From Candidatus Omnitrophota bacterium (GTDB taxonomy: Bacteria; Omnitrophota; Omnitrophia; Omnitrophales; Aquincolibacteriaceae), in the NCBI GenBank assembly GCA_023819025.1, contig JAMWDC010000061.1, forward strand, positions 1 to 9,486: DNA of 9,486 nucleotides, read 5' to 3'. The notes under the pieces are model-generated. The model was not told where the DNA came from and searched no databases. It saw only the letters and a program-made list of their open reading frames with translations. Shown piece by piece: positions 1 to 8,447 of this stretch. Numbering within the stretch: position 1 is the first letter of the stretch; each line of letters opens with the position of its first letter. The position numbers were made by a program, and so were the translations under genes.

Positions 1-1
1 A

Positions 2-711
2 CGCGAAGGGATCGATATCGGAGGGATTGTTTACGACCGTACCCGGCCCACCACTCTCAAGACCCGAGTCATTGCCCATTCTCAACAGGTTGTACGTTTT
101 GACCGTGAGAAAGCTGAAGACATCTCAAAGGAGGATCTAAACAAAATTCTTCGGTTCGTTCATGACAAGATTCAAACCGTTGATACGGTTGTCATTGAAG
201 ATTACGGCAAAGGGGTGGTTCAGCCGCGTCTGATCAAGGGAATTGTCCGGTTGGCCCGACGGTTCAAAAAACCGGTCCTGGTGGATCCCAAAGAGAAAAA
301 TTTCCCATATTATTCGGGTGTCACAGTCATTACGCCGAATCGTAACGAGGCTTATCAGGCAATGGAAAACGGACTTGGAAGGCACCGGCAATACACGCTC
401 GAGGAAGTCGGCAGGTGGTTACTCAAAAAATATCAATTACAAGCTGCCCTGATTACTTTGGGTGAGGAAGGTATGGCCCTCTTTGAAAAGAACGGTTCGG
501 TAACCCAGATTCCGACGACAGCCCGTGAGGTTTACGATGTTTCCGGTGCCGGCGATACTGTCATTGCAATTTTGGGTTTAGCCTTGGCAACCGGTGCCAA
601 AATGCGGGATGCGGCTATACTCTCCAACCTTGCGGCCGGCATCGTGGTCGGAAAATTAGGGACCGCCGTTGTCTTGCCTGAAGAACTTCAGTGTGCGGTG
701 GAATCACTGGT

Positions 712-715
<4 letters not shown>
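2..715 (+). CDS. rfaE1: D-glycero-beta-D-manno-heptose-7-phosphate kinase, PfkB family (3' part, 5' end outside window)
   Basis: The reading frame is open from base 2 to the TGA at 713-715 and gives 237 residues; roughly the first 100 residues lie outside the window. The family phosphorylates heptose-7-phosphate at C1 on the route to ADP-heptose for the LPS inner core, in the cytoplasm. Visible RfaE1 hallmarks are RPTTLKTRVIAHSQQVVRFD near visible residues 15-34, VIEDYGKG (residues 65-72), VDPKEKNF, TPNRNEA, and the PfkB signature DVSGAGDT with its GAGD at 545-556, whose Asp is the catalytic base. The protein stops soon after the kinase fold, so it lacks the cytidylyltransferase-like half of bifunctional E. 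coli HldE. Its stop overlaps the kdsB start (ATGA). Another PfkB sugar kinase is possible, but the PTTxKTR and QQxxRxD motifs favour RfaE1. Confidence 0.88.
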
Positions 716-3172
<2,457 letters not shown>

Positions 3173-3176
3173 TTCC

Positions 3177-4019
3177 ATGCCGATTCAACCCGTTTCCCTT
3201 CGCTCGATCGTTTTTGGAGATCCTAAAAATTTTGTTCTGATCGGTGGCCCTTGTGTTATTGAAAGCGAGGAAAGCAGCCTGCGCCACGCGGAAAAAATTT
3301 CAGGAATTGCCAGTACCCTGAAGATTCCTTACGTGTTCAAGTCCAGTTACGATAAAGCGAATCGGTCTTCGTCCAAATCCTTCCGCGGACCCGGCCTTCA
3401 AAAAGGCTTGAAAATCTTAGCCAAGGTCAAACAAGAATTCAATATTCCGGTCCTAAGCGATGTCCATTGCAAAGAGGAGGTTAAAGCAGCAAGCGAGGTG
3501 TTGGATATCCTGCAAATTCCTGCCTTCCTTTGTCGGCAAACCGATTTAATTTTCGCGGCAGGTCGGTCCGGCAGAATCGTCAATGTCAAGAAAGGCCAGT
3601 TTCTTTCTCCCTGGGAGGCGAAAAATATTGTGGACAAACTCGAAGAAGTCGGATGCCGGAAAATTTTGCTGACGGAACGCGGCGTCATGTTCGGGTATCA
3701 AAATCTTGTGAGTGATTTCAGGTCGATTCCCGTGATGCGTAGCCTAGGGTATCCCGTGGTTTATGATGTGACCCATTCCGTTCAGCTTCCGGGTGGCAAG
3801 GGAGATGTCTCGGGGGGCATGGTGGAATTTATACCTCTCTTGGCCCGTTGCGGTATTGTAGCCGGCGCCGATGCAATATTTATTGAGATTCACGAAAATC
3901 CCGCTCGAGCGCTTTCGGATTCGGCCAATTCATTAGATTTGAAAAAATTAAAATCCCTCCTGGAAACTCTGGATGCTTTAAAAAAGACGATGTCGTCCGT
4001 CAAGGAGATGCAAGGATGA
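3177..4019 (+). CDS. kdsA: 3-deoxy-8-phosphooctulonate synthase (Kdo-8-P synthase), metal-dependent type
   Basis: Condenses phosphoenolpyruvate with arabinose-5-phosphate to Kdo-8-phosphate. The protein is 280 residues, the normal family length, with motifs GGPCVIES (23-30), FKSSYDKANRSS (54-65), RGPGLQKGL (70-78), QIPAFLCRQTDL (113-124), NVKKGQFLSPW (136-146) and YDVTHSVQLPG (196-206). By comparison with Aquifex aeolicus KdsA (ligands C11, H185, E222, D233), the four metal ligands are all present as C26, H200, E237 and D248 with identical spacing among the last three. This places it in the metal-dependent class rather than the E. coli class, which has Asn at the Cys position. Four bases separate it from pyrG, and its TGA overlaps the kdsD start. 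Confidence 0.97.
   Translation: MPIQPVSLRSIVFGDPKNFVLIGGPCVIESEESSLRHAEKISGIASTLKIPYVFKSSYDKANRSSSKSFRGPGLQKGLKILAKVKQEFNIPVLSDVHCKEEVKAASEVLDILQIPAFLCRQTDLIFAAGRSGRIVNVKKGQFLSPWEAKNIVDKLEEVGCRKILLTERGVMFGYQNLVSDFRSIPVMRSLGYPVVYDVTHSVQLPGGKGDVSGGMVEFIPLLARCGIVAGADAIFIEIHENPARALSDSANSLDLKKLKSLLETLDALKKTMSSVKEMQG
4002..4007 (+). promoter_or_regulatory. Shine-Dalgarno of kdsD inside the kdsA 3' end
   Basis: AAGGAG lies 8 bases before the kdsD ATG at 4016 and within the last codons of kdsA. It supports the ATGA-overlap start and separate initiation of kdsD as well as translational coupling. Confidence 0.7.
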
Positions 4020-4984
4020 GCCAGACAGTCCTTCAAACGGCGCGGCACATTCTAGCCATTGAGGCTCGGGCGATCCAGCGGTTAAGACGCCGCATTGGAA
4101 AAAGTTTCGAGAGGGCCCTTGAGATCATGTATCGGTGTAAGGGACGGGTTATCATTACTGGGATGGGCAAGCCGGGATTGATTGCCCGAAAAATTGCGGC
4201 GACGCTCGCCTCCACGGGAACTCCAAGCCTGTTTCTCCATCCCGCCGAAGCCGTTCACGGAGATTTGGGCATGATAACCGAAGAAGACGTGTTGATCGCG
4301 ATTTCCAACAGCGGCGAAACTGAGGAAATCCTCAAGATCCTTTCCACCATCAAAAAAATCGGCATCGCCTTAATCACCATGACCAGCAATCCCCAGTCGA
4401 CTTTGGCACAGAACGCGGATGTGGTTTTAGATCTGGGAGTGGATCGTGAAGCCTGTCCTCTGAATCTAGCGCCTTCCGCTTCGACGACCGCCGCATTGGC
4501 CATGGGAGATGCCTTGGCGTTATCTTTATTGAAGAAAAAGGGATTTCAGACCGAAGATTTTGTTAAGCTTCATCCGGGCGGCAGTTTGGGGCGGAGATTG
4601 CTGAAGGTCAAAAATCTCATGAGGCGCGGCAAGGCCCATCCGACTGTCCATCCGGAAACACCCGTCCATCGGGTTTTATTGTCTATTACGCGGGCACGGG
4701 CCGGATGTTGTTCCATTGTGGATCGCCGCGGAAAACTCATAGGAATTTTTACGGATGGGGACCTGAGAAGGTGTTTGCGGGACGACGGTGAAAAGGTTTT
4801 ACGAGAACCCGTCCGGAATGTGGCCACCATGAAACCTCTGACCATTTATGAGAACAAATTGGCAGCCGAAGCCCTCCATATTCTAAGATCGAAAAAGATC
4901 GACGAGCTTCCGGTCGTAGATCGGAAGGGCAGAGCCGTGGGACTGCTGGATGTTCAAGATCTCCTGAAGGCAGGATTCGTGTAA
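4016..4984 (+). CDS. kdsD: Arabinose-5-phosphate isomerase (KpsF/GutQ family, SIS plus two CBS domains)
   Basis: Interconverts ribulose-5-phosphate and arabinose-5-phosphate, the committed precursor for KdsA. The protein is 322 residues, close to E. coli KdsD (328). The SIS domain spans about 35-170 with GMGKPGLIARK (49-59), STGTPSLFLHPAEAVHGDLG (67-86) and SNSGETEE (97-104). Residues matching the E. coli catalytic set K59, E111, E152 and H193 are present as K52, E104, E145 and H186. Two CBS domains follow, about 200-260 (with GIFTDGDLRR at 243-252) and about 268-322 (ending LLDVQDLLKAGFV). Start ATG 4016 overlaps the kdsA stop by 4 bases. In many proteobacteria kdsC follows kdsD; here an acyltransferase does. 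Confidence 0.96.
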   Translation: MSQTVLQTARHILAIEARAIQRLRRRIGKSFERALEIMYRCKGRVIITGMGKPGLIARKIAATLASTGTPSLFLHPAEAVHGDLGMITEEDVLIAISNSGETEEILKILSTIKKIGIALITMTSNPQSTLAQNADVVLDLGVDREACPLNLAPSASTTAALAMGDALALSLLKKKGFQTEDFVKLHPGGSLGRRLLKVKNLMRRGKAHPTVHPETPVHRVLLSITRARAGCCSIVDRRGKLIGIFTDGDLRRCLRDDGEKVLREPVRNVATMKPLTIYENKLAAEALHILRSKKIDELPVVDRKGRAVGLLDVQDLLKAGFV

Positions 4985-5919
4985 TGGCGAAGAATAAATT
5001 TTATCGTTTCCCTCTTTATCTGCTCGTCCGTTTTTGGGCAGCGGTTGTCTGTGTCCTGCCTCGTTCCTGGGCGCTTGTGTTAGGCCGTCGCATTGGGCGG
5101 TTTGGGTTTTATTGCGTGAGACGCCACCGTGAAAAGGCCCTCCTGCATTTACGGATGGCTTTCGGACACGAGAAGTCCGAAGAGGAAATTCGTGAACTGG
5201 CCCAAAAGGTTTTCGAACATATGGTGCAGACGGCCGTGGATATTCTTCAATTTCCCAAACTCAATCAAAAAAAAGTTGCGCGGATGGTAGATCCCGGCAA
5301 TGCCTTCAAAATGTATGATGAGATTTTGGGCGAAGGCAAAGGTTTGATCTCCTTGACGGCCCATCTTGGGAATTGGGAACTTTTGGCAGGTATTTTTGCG
5401 TTGAAAGGTTACAAGGGCGCGGTGCTTGCACGGCGAATTTACTATGATCGTTATGATCGGTGGATTCTTAGCTTGCGCAAGTCCATCGGGATCCCGCTGA
5501 CAATTTATCGGGATGAATCGGCGAAGAAGATCTTGACCCTTCTAAGGCACAATCAAATCATCGGCATGCTGCCCGATCAAGATACGGACAGTTTAAAAGG
5601 TATCTTTGTTCCTTTTTTCGGACGGCCCGCTTATACCACGGAAGCGCCTGTAAGAATTGCCCTTGCGACCGGCGCACCTATTGTGACCAACTTTTTGATT
5701 CGTGAAAAAGGCGATCGGTATCGCGTGGTGGTTCGTGATGTGATCCGGCCGGTTGTGGAAACGACGCGCCAGGAAGCCATACAAAAGTATACGGAACAGT
5801 GGATGTACAGTTTCGAAAGTATGATTCGTCAATACCCGGAACAGTGGGCTTGGATGCATCCCCGGTGGAAGACACAACCGGAACCGGAGGTCAAGAATCT
5901 GTGTCGTATGGCGGTATAG
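4984..5919 (+). CDS. Lipid A acyltransferase, LpxL/HtrB-LpxM family
   Basis: Members of this inner-membrane family transfer a secondary acyl chain from acyl-ACP onto the primary chains of lipid A; E. coli LpxL acts after Kdo addition. The protein is 311 residues (E. coli LpxL 306). It has a hydrophobic N-terminal segment at about 9-35, the family's HX4(D/E) catalytic motif as HLGNWE (H127, E132), DQDTDSLKGIFVPFFGRPA (198-216), which corresponds to the conserved DQD...G.FVPFFG block, and PEQWAWMHPRWK (285-296) near the C-terminus. Its ATG overlaps the kdsD TAA by one base (TAATG), with AGGA 8 bases upstream. Whether it adds the first or second secondary chain, and which chain length, cannot be read from the sequence, so no symbol is given. 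Confidence 0.92.
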   Translation: MAKNKFYRFPLYLLVRFWAAVVCVLPRSWALVLGRRIGRFGFYCVRRHREKALLHLRMAFGHEKSEEEIRELAQKVFEHMVQTAVDILQFPKLNQKKVARMVDPGNAFKMYDEILGEGKGLISLTAHLGNWELLAGIFALKGYKGAVLARRIYYDRYDRWILSLRKSIGIPLTIYRDESAKKILTLLRHNQIIGMLPDQDTDSLKGIFVPFFGRPAYTTEAPVRIALATGAPIVTNFLIREKGDRYRVVVRDVIRPVVETTRQEAIQKYTEQWMYSFESMIRQYPEQWAWMHPRWKTQPEPEVKNLCRMAV

Positions 5920-5984
5920 GACGGCGCAGGAAGGAATCCAGATTTTTCGATCAATTTTTTGATTCATAAGGAGCCAATATTTCA
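5920..5984 (+). promoter_or_regulatory. Intergenic spacer before the export genes, with strong Shine-Dalgarno
   Basis: This 65-base AT-rich gap is the only real break before 7594 in an otherwise abutting gene run. AAGGAG at 5968-5973 lies 11 bases before the ATG at 5985. A small inverted repeat, GATCAA (5949-5954) with TTGATT (5959-5964) around a TTTT loop, is too weak and AT-rich to call a terminator. No convincing -35/-10 pair was found. Confidence 0.5.
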
Positions 5985-6869
5985 ATGATCAAAAAGACAC
6001 TTATCGCTATCGTTAGTTTTGTCGTGCTTTATGTCGGTGTGGTTCAGGTTCAGGTTCATTTTGCGAGGCATTTTTTTCGTCACGCCTCCGAAGGAACACA
6101 GAAGGAAGAGTTGCGCCAAAAACTTTATACCTTTTCTTTTACTAAGTATTCAGCGGATGGCGAGAAGGAGATTGAGATCGAAGGGGATTCAGCGGATGTG
6201 CTCACCCAAGCGGTCGATCTGATGAATGTTGTCGCCAAGGCCTATGCCGAGGAGGTCCCGGTCACGATCACTGCGGACGGAGGGCGTTATCACAAGGACA
6301 CCAATACGGTTCATCTTCAGGAAAACGTTGTAGCAACTACAGAAAACGGAACCCGCCTTTTGACCGAAGAACTGGATATCGACCCGACCAAAAAGACCGT
6401 GGCAACCGATGTCGAGGCCGAGGTCAAAAAAGATAATATCAATGTCAAAGGCTTGGGGGCCTTTGGGGATTCCAGGCTGAAGAATGTCAAATTCAAGAAG
6501 AACGTGACGGTGGTGATCCAGTCCGACGAGACGCCGACTGAAGGCGGTCCCACAATCATCACCTGCGATGGCCCACTTGTCATCGATTACGAAAAAAACA
6601 TCGCCCATTTCAAAGACAATGTTGTCGCGGAAGATCACCGGGGGAAACTCACTGCCGATTTAATGGATGTTTACTATAATAAAGTCAGCCGCAGGGTTTC
6701 CAAAATCGTAGCCCTTGGCAATGTGGTGGTCGAGAATCCGGACGGCAATAAAACCTACAGTGACAGCGTGATTTACCTCGCTACGGAAGGGAAGATTATT
6801 CTCGGCGGCGATGCCGAGGCCCTTTATGTCGACGATAGCAAAATCGATCTTGACGAGGATCTCCGGTAA
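5985..6869 (+). CDS. LPS export periplasmic protein, LptC-like with C-terminal LptA/OstA-like domain
   Basis: A 294-residue protein with an N-terminal membrane anchor (about 5-24) and no signal-peptidase site obvious after it, then a largely beta-type periplasmic region. Residues about 45-180 read as LptC (FSFTKYSADGEKEIEIEGDS at 50-69, then GGRYHKDTNTVHLQENVVAT at 99-118). After a Thr/Gly-Pro linker near 183-189, residues about 190-285 read as the OstA/LptA repeat fold: CDGPLVIDYEKNIAHFKDNV (194-213), LTADLMDVYY (222-231), IVALGNVVV (241-249) and ILGGDAEALY (272-281). In the Lpt machine LptC sits in the inner membrane and hands LPS to the LptA bridge. E. coli LptC alone is 191 residues and LptA 185, so this looks like a compact fusion. 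Clear Shine-Dalgarno at 5968-5973; its TAA overlaps the lptB start by one base. Confidence 0.85.
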   Translation: MIKKTLIAIVSFVVLYVGVVQVQVHFARHFFRHASEGTQKEELRQKLYTFSFTKYSADGEKEIEIEGDSADVLTQAVDLMNVVAKAYAEEVPVTITADGGRYHKDTNTVHLQENVVATTENGTRLLTEELDIDPTKKTVATDVEAEVKKDNINVKGLGAFGDSRLKNVKFKKNVTVVIQSDETPTEGGPTIITCDGPLVIDYEKNIAHFKDNVVAEDHRGKLTADLMDVYYNKVSRRVSKIVALGNVVVENPDGNKTYSDSVIYLATEGKIILGGDAEALYVDDSKIDLDEDLR

Positions 6870-7594
6870 TGTATCTGCTTGAAACGAAACAGCTCAAAAA
6901 ATCCTATCGTGGACGAACGGTTGTGGATGGTGTTAGCATCAACATTTCCCGTGGAGAAATCGTGGGCCTTTTGGGTCCTAACGGTGCTGGGAAAACCACG
7001 ACTTTTTACATGACCGTTGGTGTCATATGTCCCGATGAGGGACAGATTTTCTTTCGCGGCGAAGAGATCACCCGTCTTCCCATGTACCAGCGGGCCCGTT
7101 TGGGAATCGGTTATCTGTCCCAGGAACCTTCCATTTTTAGAAAATTGACGGTCGAAGAAAATATCATGGCTATTTTGGAAACGCTCGATATCCCGCAAAA
7201 AGAACGGGATCGGCGTTTGCAGCGTTTGTTGGACGATCTCAATATTGCTTATTTGGCGAAGAACAAGGCGTATACTCTTTCCGGCGGAGAGCGGCGCCGT
7301 TTGGAAATCACGCGGGCCCTGGTGACGAATCCATCCTTGCTTTTGCTTGATGAACCGTTTAGCGGTGTCGATCCGATTGCGGTTTTTGAGGTTCAGAAAA
7401 TTCTTCATAAATTGAAAGCACAGGGATTAAGTATCCTCCTGACCGATCACAGTGTTCGGGAGACGTTGGCCATTACGGAGCGGTCCTATTTATTATACGA
7501 AGGGAGGATCGAAGTTTCAGGCACCTCAAAATTCCTGGCTTCGGATTCTAAGGCGCGGGAACTTTATTTGGGCGAAAAATTTACATTGGGATAA
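6869..7594 (+). CDS. lptB: LPS export ABC transporter ATP-binding protein
   Basis: Cytoplasmic ATPase that, with LptF and LptG, extracts LPS from the inner membrane. It has 241 residues, exactly E. coli LptB length. Present in order are Walker A GPNGAGKT (36-43), the Q-loop glutamine Q85 in YLSQEPSIFRKLTVEENI, signature LSGGE (137-141) followed by RRRLEITRAL, Walker B LLLLDEP (157-163) with E162, D-loop GVDP (166-169) and the H-loop H194 in LTDHSVRETL. The SQEPSIFRKLTVEEN and DHSVRETL blocks distinguish LptB from other ABC ATPases such as LivF. The start overlaps the previous stop (TAATG) with GAGGA 9 bases upstream. The partner permeases LptF and LptG are not in the window. Confidence 0.97.
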   Translation: MYLLETKQLKKSYRGRTVVDGVSINISRGEIVGLLGPNGAGKTTTFYMTVGVICPDEGQIFFRGEEITRLPMYQRARLGIGYLSQEPSIFRKLTVEENIMAILETLDIPQKERDRRLQRLLDDLNIAYLAKNKAYTLSGGERRRLEITRALVTNPSLLLLDEPFSGVDPIAVFEVQKILHKLKAQGLSILLTDHSVRETLAITERSYLLYEGRIEVSGTSKFLASDSKARELYLGEKFTLG

Positions 7595-7631
7595 TATATT
7601 TCGTGATGGGCCAAACCGTTCTTCGATCAAT

Positions 7632-7844
7632 ATGCCGTTGGCACTAAAGCGGGAGACCGCAGGTCCTGCGATCGTGAAGGGACGACGTATTCAGACAAAA
7701 CCGATATTTTTGGAAGAGTCCAGCATGGAGGTGGAGCTTTCGCGAGATATCTTTCTTGTATTTTTGAATGCAGCACCCCAAAAAGCAAATGTTCTCTACA
7801 AACAAAACAATGGAAATTACGGGCTCATGAAGTCAGGATTCTAA
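7632..7844 (+). CDS. Small protein resembling an isolated C-terminal domain of long-form hibernation promoting factor (S30AE_C-like)
   Basis: A 70-residue ORF. From residue 13 to near the end it can be read, without gaps in the core, against the C-terminal dimerisation domain of long HPF (consensus recalled as KPMxxEEA...[35 protein letters not shown]). The matching parts here are IVKGRRIQTKPIFLEES (14-30), DIFLVFLNA (39-47), ANVLYK (52-57) and NGNYGLM (60-66). The N-terminal S30AE ribosome-binding domain is absent, because lptB ends only 37 bases upstream. In long HPF this domain pairs two 70S ribosomes into a 100S dimer. It could be a working stand-alone domain or the relic of a decayed hpf gene. 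ATG 7632 has no clear Shine-Dalgarno, and the frame also stays open upstream into lptB, so the start is uncertain. Confidence 0.68.
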   Translation: MPLALKRETAGPAIVKGRRIQTKPIFLEESSMEVELSRDIFLVFLNAAPQKANVLYKQNNGNYGLMKSGF

Positions 7845-7891
7845 GAAGGACGGCGAAAGAGTATCTCCGCAAATCCGTTTTGCTTAGAATC
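7837..7891 (+). other. Long imperfect hairpin overlapping the end of the mini-HPF ORF
   Basis: GATTCTAAG (7837-7845) and CTTAGAATC (7883-7891) are perfect 9-base inverted repeats. Moving inward, after one A-G mismatch, AGG (7847-7849) can pair with TTT (7879-7881) using two G-U pairs, and ACGG (7850-7853) pairs with CCGT (7875-7878). An inner GAG-TAT-CTC tip (7859-7867) can close the structure. The mini-HPF stop codon lies in the left arm. No T-tract follows (ATTGTGAGAG), so it does not look like an intrinsic terminator. The pairing is read by eye and no folding energy was computed. Confidence 0.55.
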
Positions 7892-7925
7892 ATTGTGAGA
7901 GTGACTAAATAAAAAAGTCTTTGGT

Positions 7926-7931
7926 AGGAGG
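7926..7931 (+). promoter_or_regulatory. Shine-Dalgarno of the ptsN-like gene
   Basis: AGGAGG, a perfect anti-SD match, ends 11 bases before ATG 7943 and fixes the start. The 98-base space between the mini-HPF stop and this start also holds the hairpin at 7837-7891 and an A-rich stretch (7907-7916). Confidence 0.8.
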
Positions 7932-7942
7932 GTCGATTAAAA

Positions 7943-8407
7943 ATGAAAATTACAGAATTTCTTGATAAACGAGGGATCAAACTAGGGATGGAGGCGACGG
8001 AGAAGGAAGACGCCATCAAAGAACTCGTAGATGTCCTGGCCTCGATAAAGGATATCGGCGACAAAAAAACCATCGTCCGGGCGCTCATCGAGCGTGAGAG
8101 CTTGGGGTCGACCGGGATCGGTCAGGGGATTGCCATTCCCCACGGAAAGACCGATCGCGTGGACACGCTCGTATCAGTCTTGGGGATCAGTTACAAGGGA
8201 GTTAATTTTGAGGCCCTCGACGGCGAACCGGTTTATATTTTCTTTCTTCTGGTCGCGCCGAAAGAGACATCGGGACCTCATTTGAAAGCCTTGGCCCAGA
8301 TCTCGAGACTCCTTCGCGATACTTATTTTTGCGAACTGCTCAAACGATGTAAGACCCCAGCAGAAGTTTATGATTTAATATCCCGAGAGGAATCCAAGAA
8401 ACATTAA
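7943..8407 (+). CDS. ptsN: PTS EIIA domain protein, PtsN/fructose-mannitol type
   Basis: A 154-residue single-domain PTS EIIA-2 protein, about the length of E. coli PtsN (163). The phosphorylatable histidine is H67 in GQGIAIPHGKT (60-70), and the second conserved histidine is H113 in SGPHLKALAQISRLL (110-124). The block ESLGSTGIGQG (52-62) is typical. In the nitrogen PTS, EIIA-Ntr is phosphorylated by EI-Ntr through NPr and acts as a regulator rather than in sugar uptake. No EIIB or EIIC domain is attached or adjacent, which supports a regulatory role. Its place downstream of lptB and an hpf-like ORF matches the proteobacterial lptB-rpoN-hpf-ptsN order, but rpoN is missing. The symbol is by context; a fructose-type EIIA cannot be fully excluded. 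Confidence 0.86.
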   Translation: MKITEFLDKRGIKLGMEATEKEDAIKELVDVLASIKDIGDKKTIVRALIERESLGSTGIGQGIAIPHGKTDRVDTLVSVLGISYKGVNFEALDGEPVYIFFLLVAPKETSGPHLKALAQISRLLRDTYFCELLKRCKTPAEVYDLISREESKKH

Positions 8408-8441
8408 GAGGGCCTCTTCAAATTCCCTTTGTGAAGGGGAA
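8406..8441 (+). promoter_or_regulatory. Two short inverted repeats and Shine-Dalgarno upstream of the yvcK-like gene
   Basis: AAGAG-GGC-CTCTT (8406-8418) is a near-palindrome starting in the ptsN stop codon. TTCCCTT (8423-8429) can pair with AAGGGGAA (8434-8441, one bulged G) around a TGTG loop. The right arm contains AAGGGG (8434-8439), the likely Shine-Dalgarno 8 bases before ATG 8448, so the site could be masked when folded. No T-tract follows. Confidence 0.45.
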
Positions 8442-8447
8442 AAACTC

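Noticed and set aside
691..711. Earlier GTG start for kdsB
   Set aside because: It would add seven residues not seen in the family, and ATG 712 makes the usual ATGA overlap.
6189..6638. 149-codon minus-strand open frame opposite the LptC-like gene
   Set aside because: Shadow of the plus-strand gene, with no recognisable domain and no sign of a start site.
7452..7631. Upstream extension of the mini-HPF frame into lptB
   Set aside because: This part overlaps the conserved end of lptB in a different phase and shows no S30AE N-terminal domain features.
7880..7911. Possible promoter for ptsN (TTGCTT and TAAATA)
   Set aside because: The spacing of about 20 bases is too long, both boxes are imperfect, and the first overlaps the hairpin arm.
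7903..7922. Possible terminator GACT-AAATAAAAA-AGTC followed by TTT
   Set aside because: The stem is only four pairs with a nine-base loop and a three-T tail, too weak to support.
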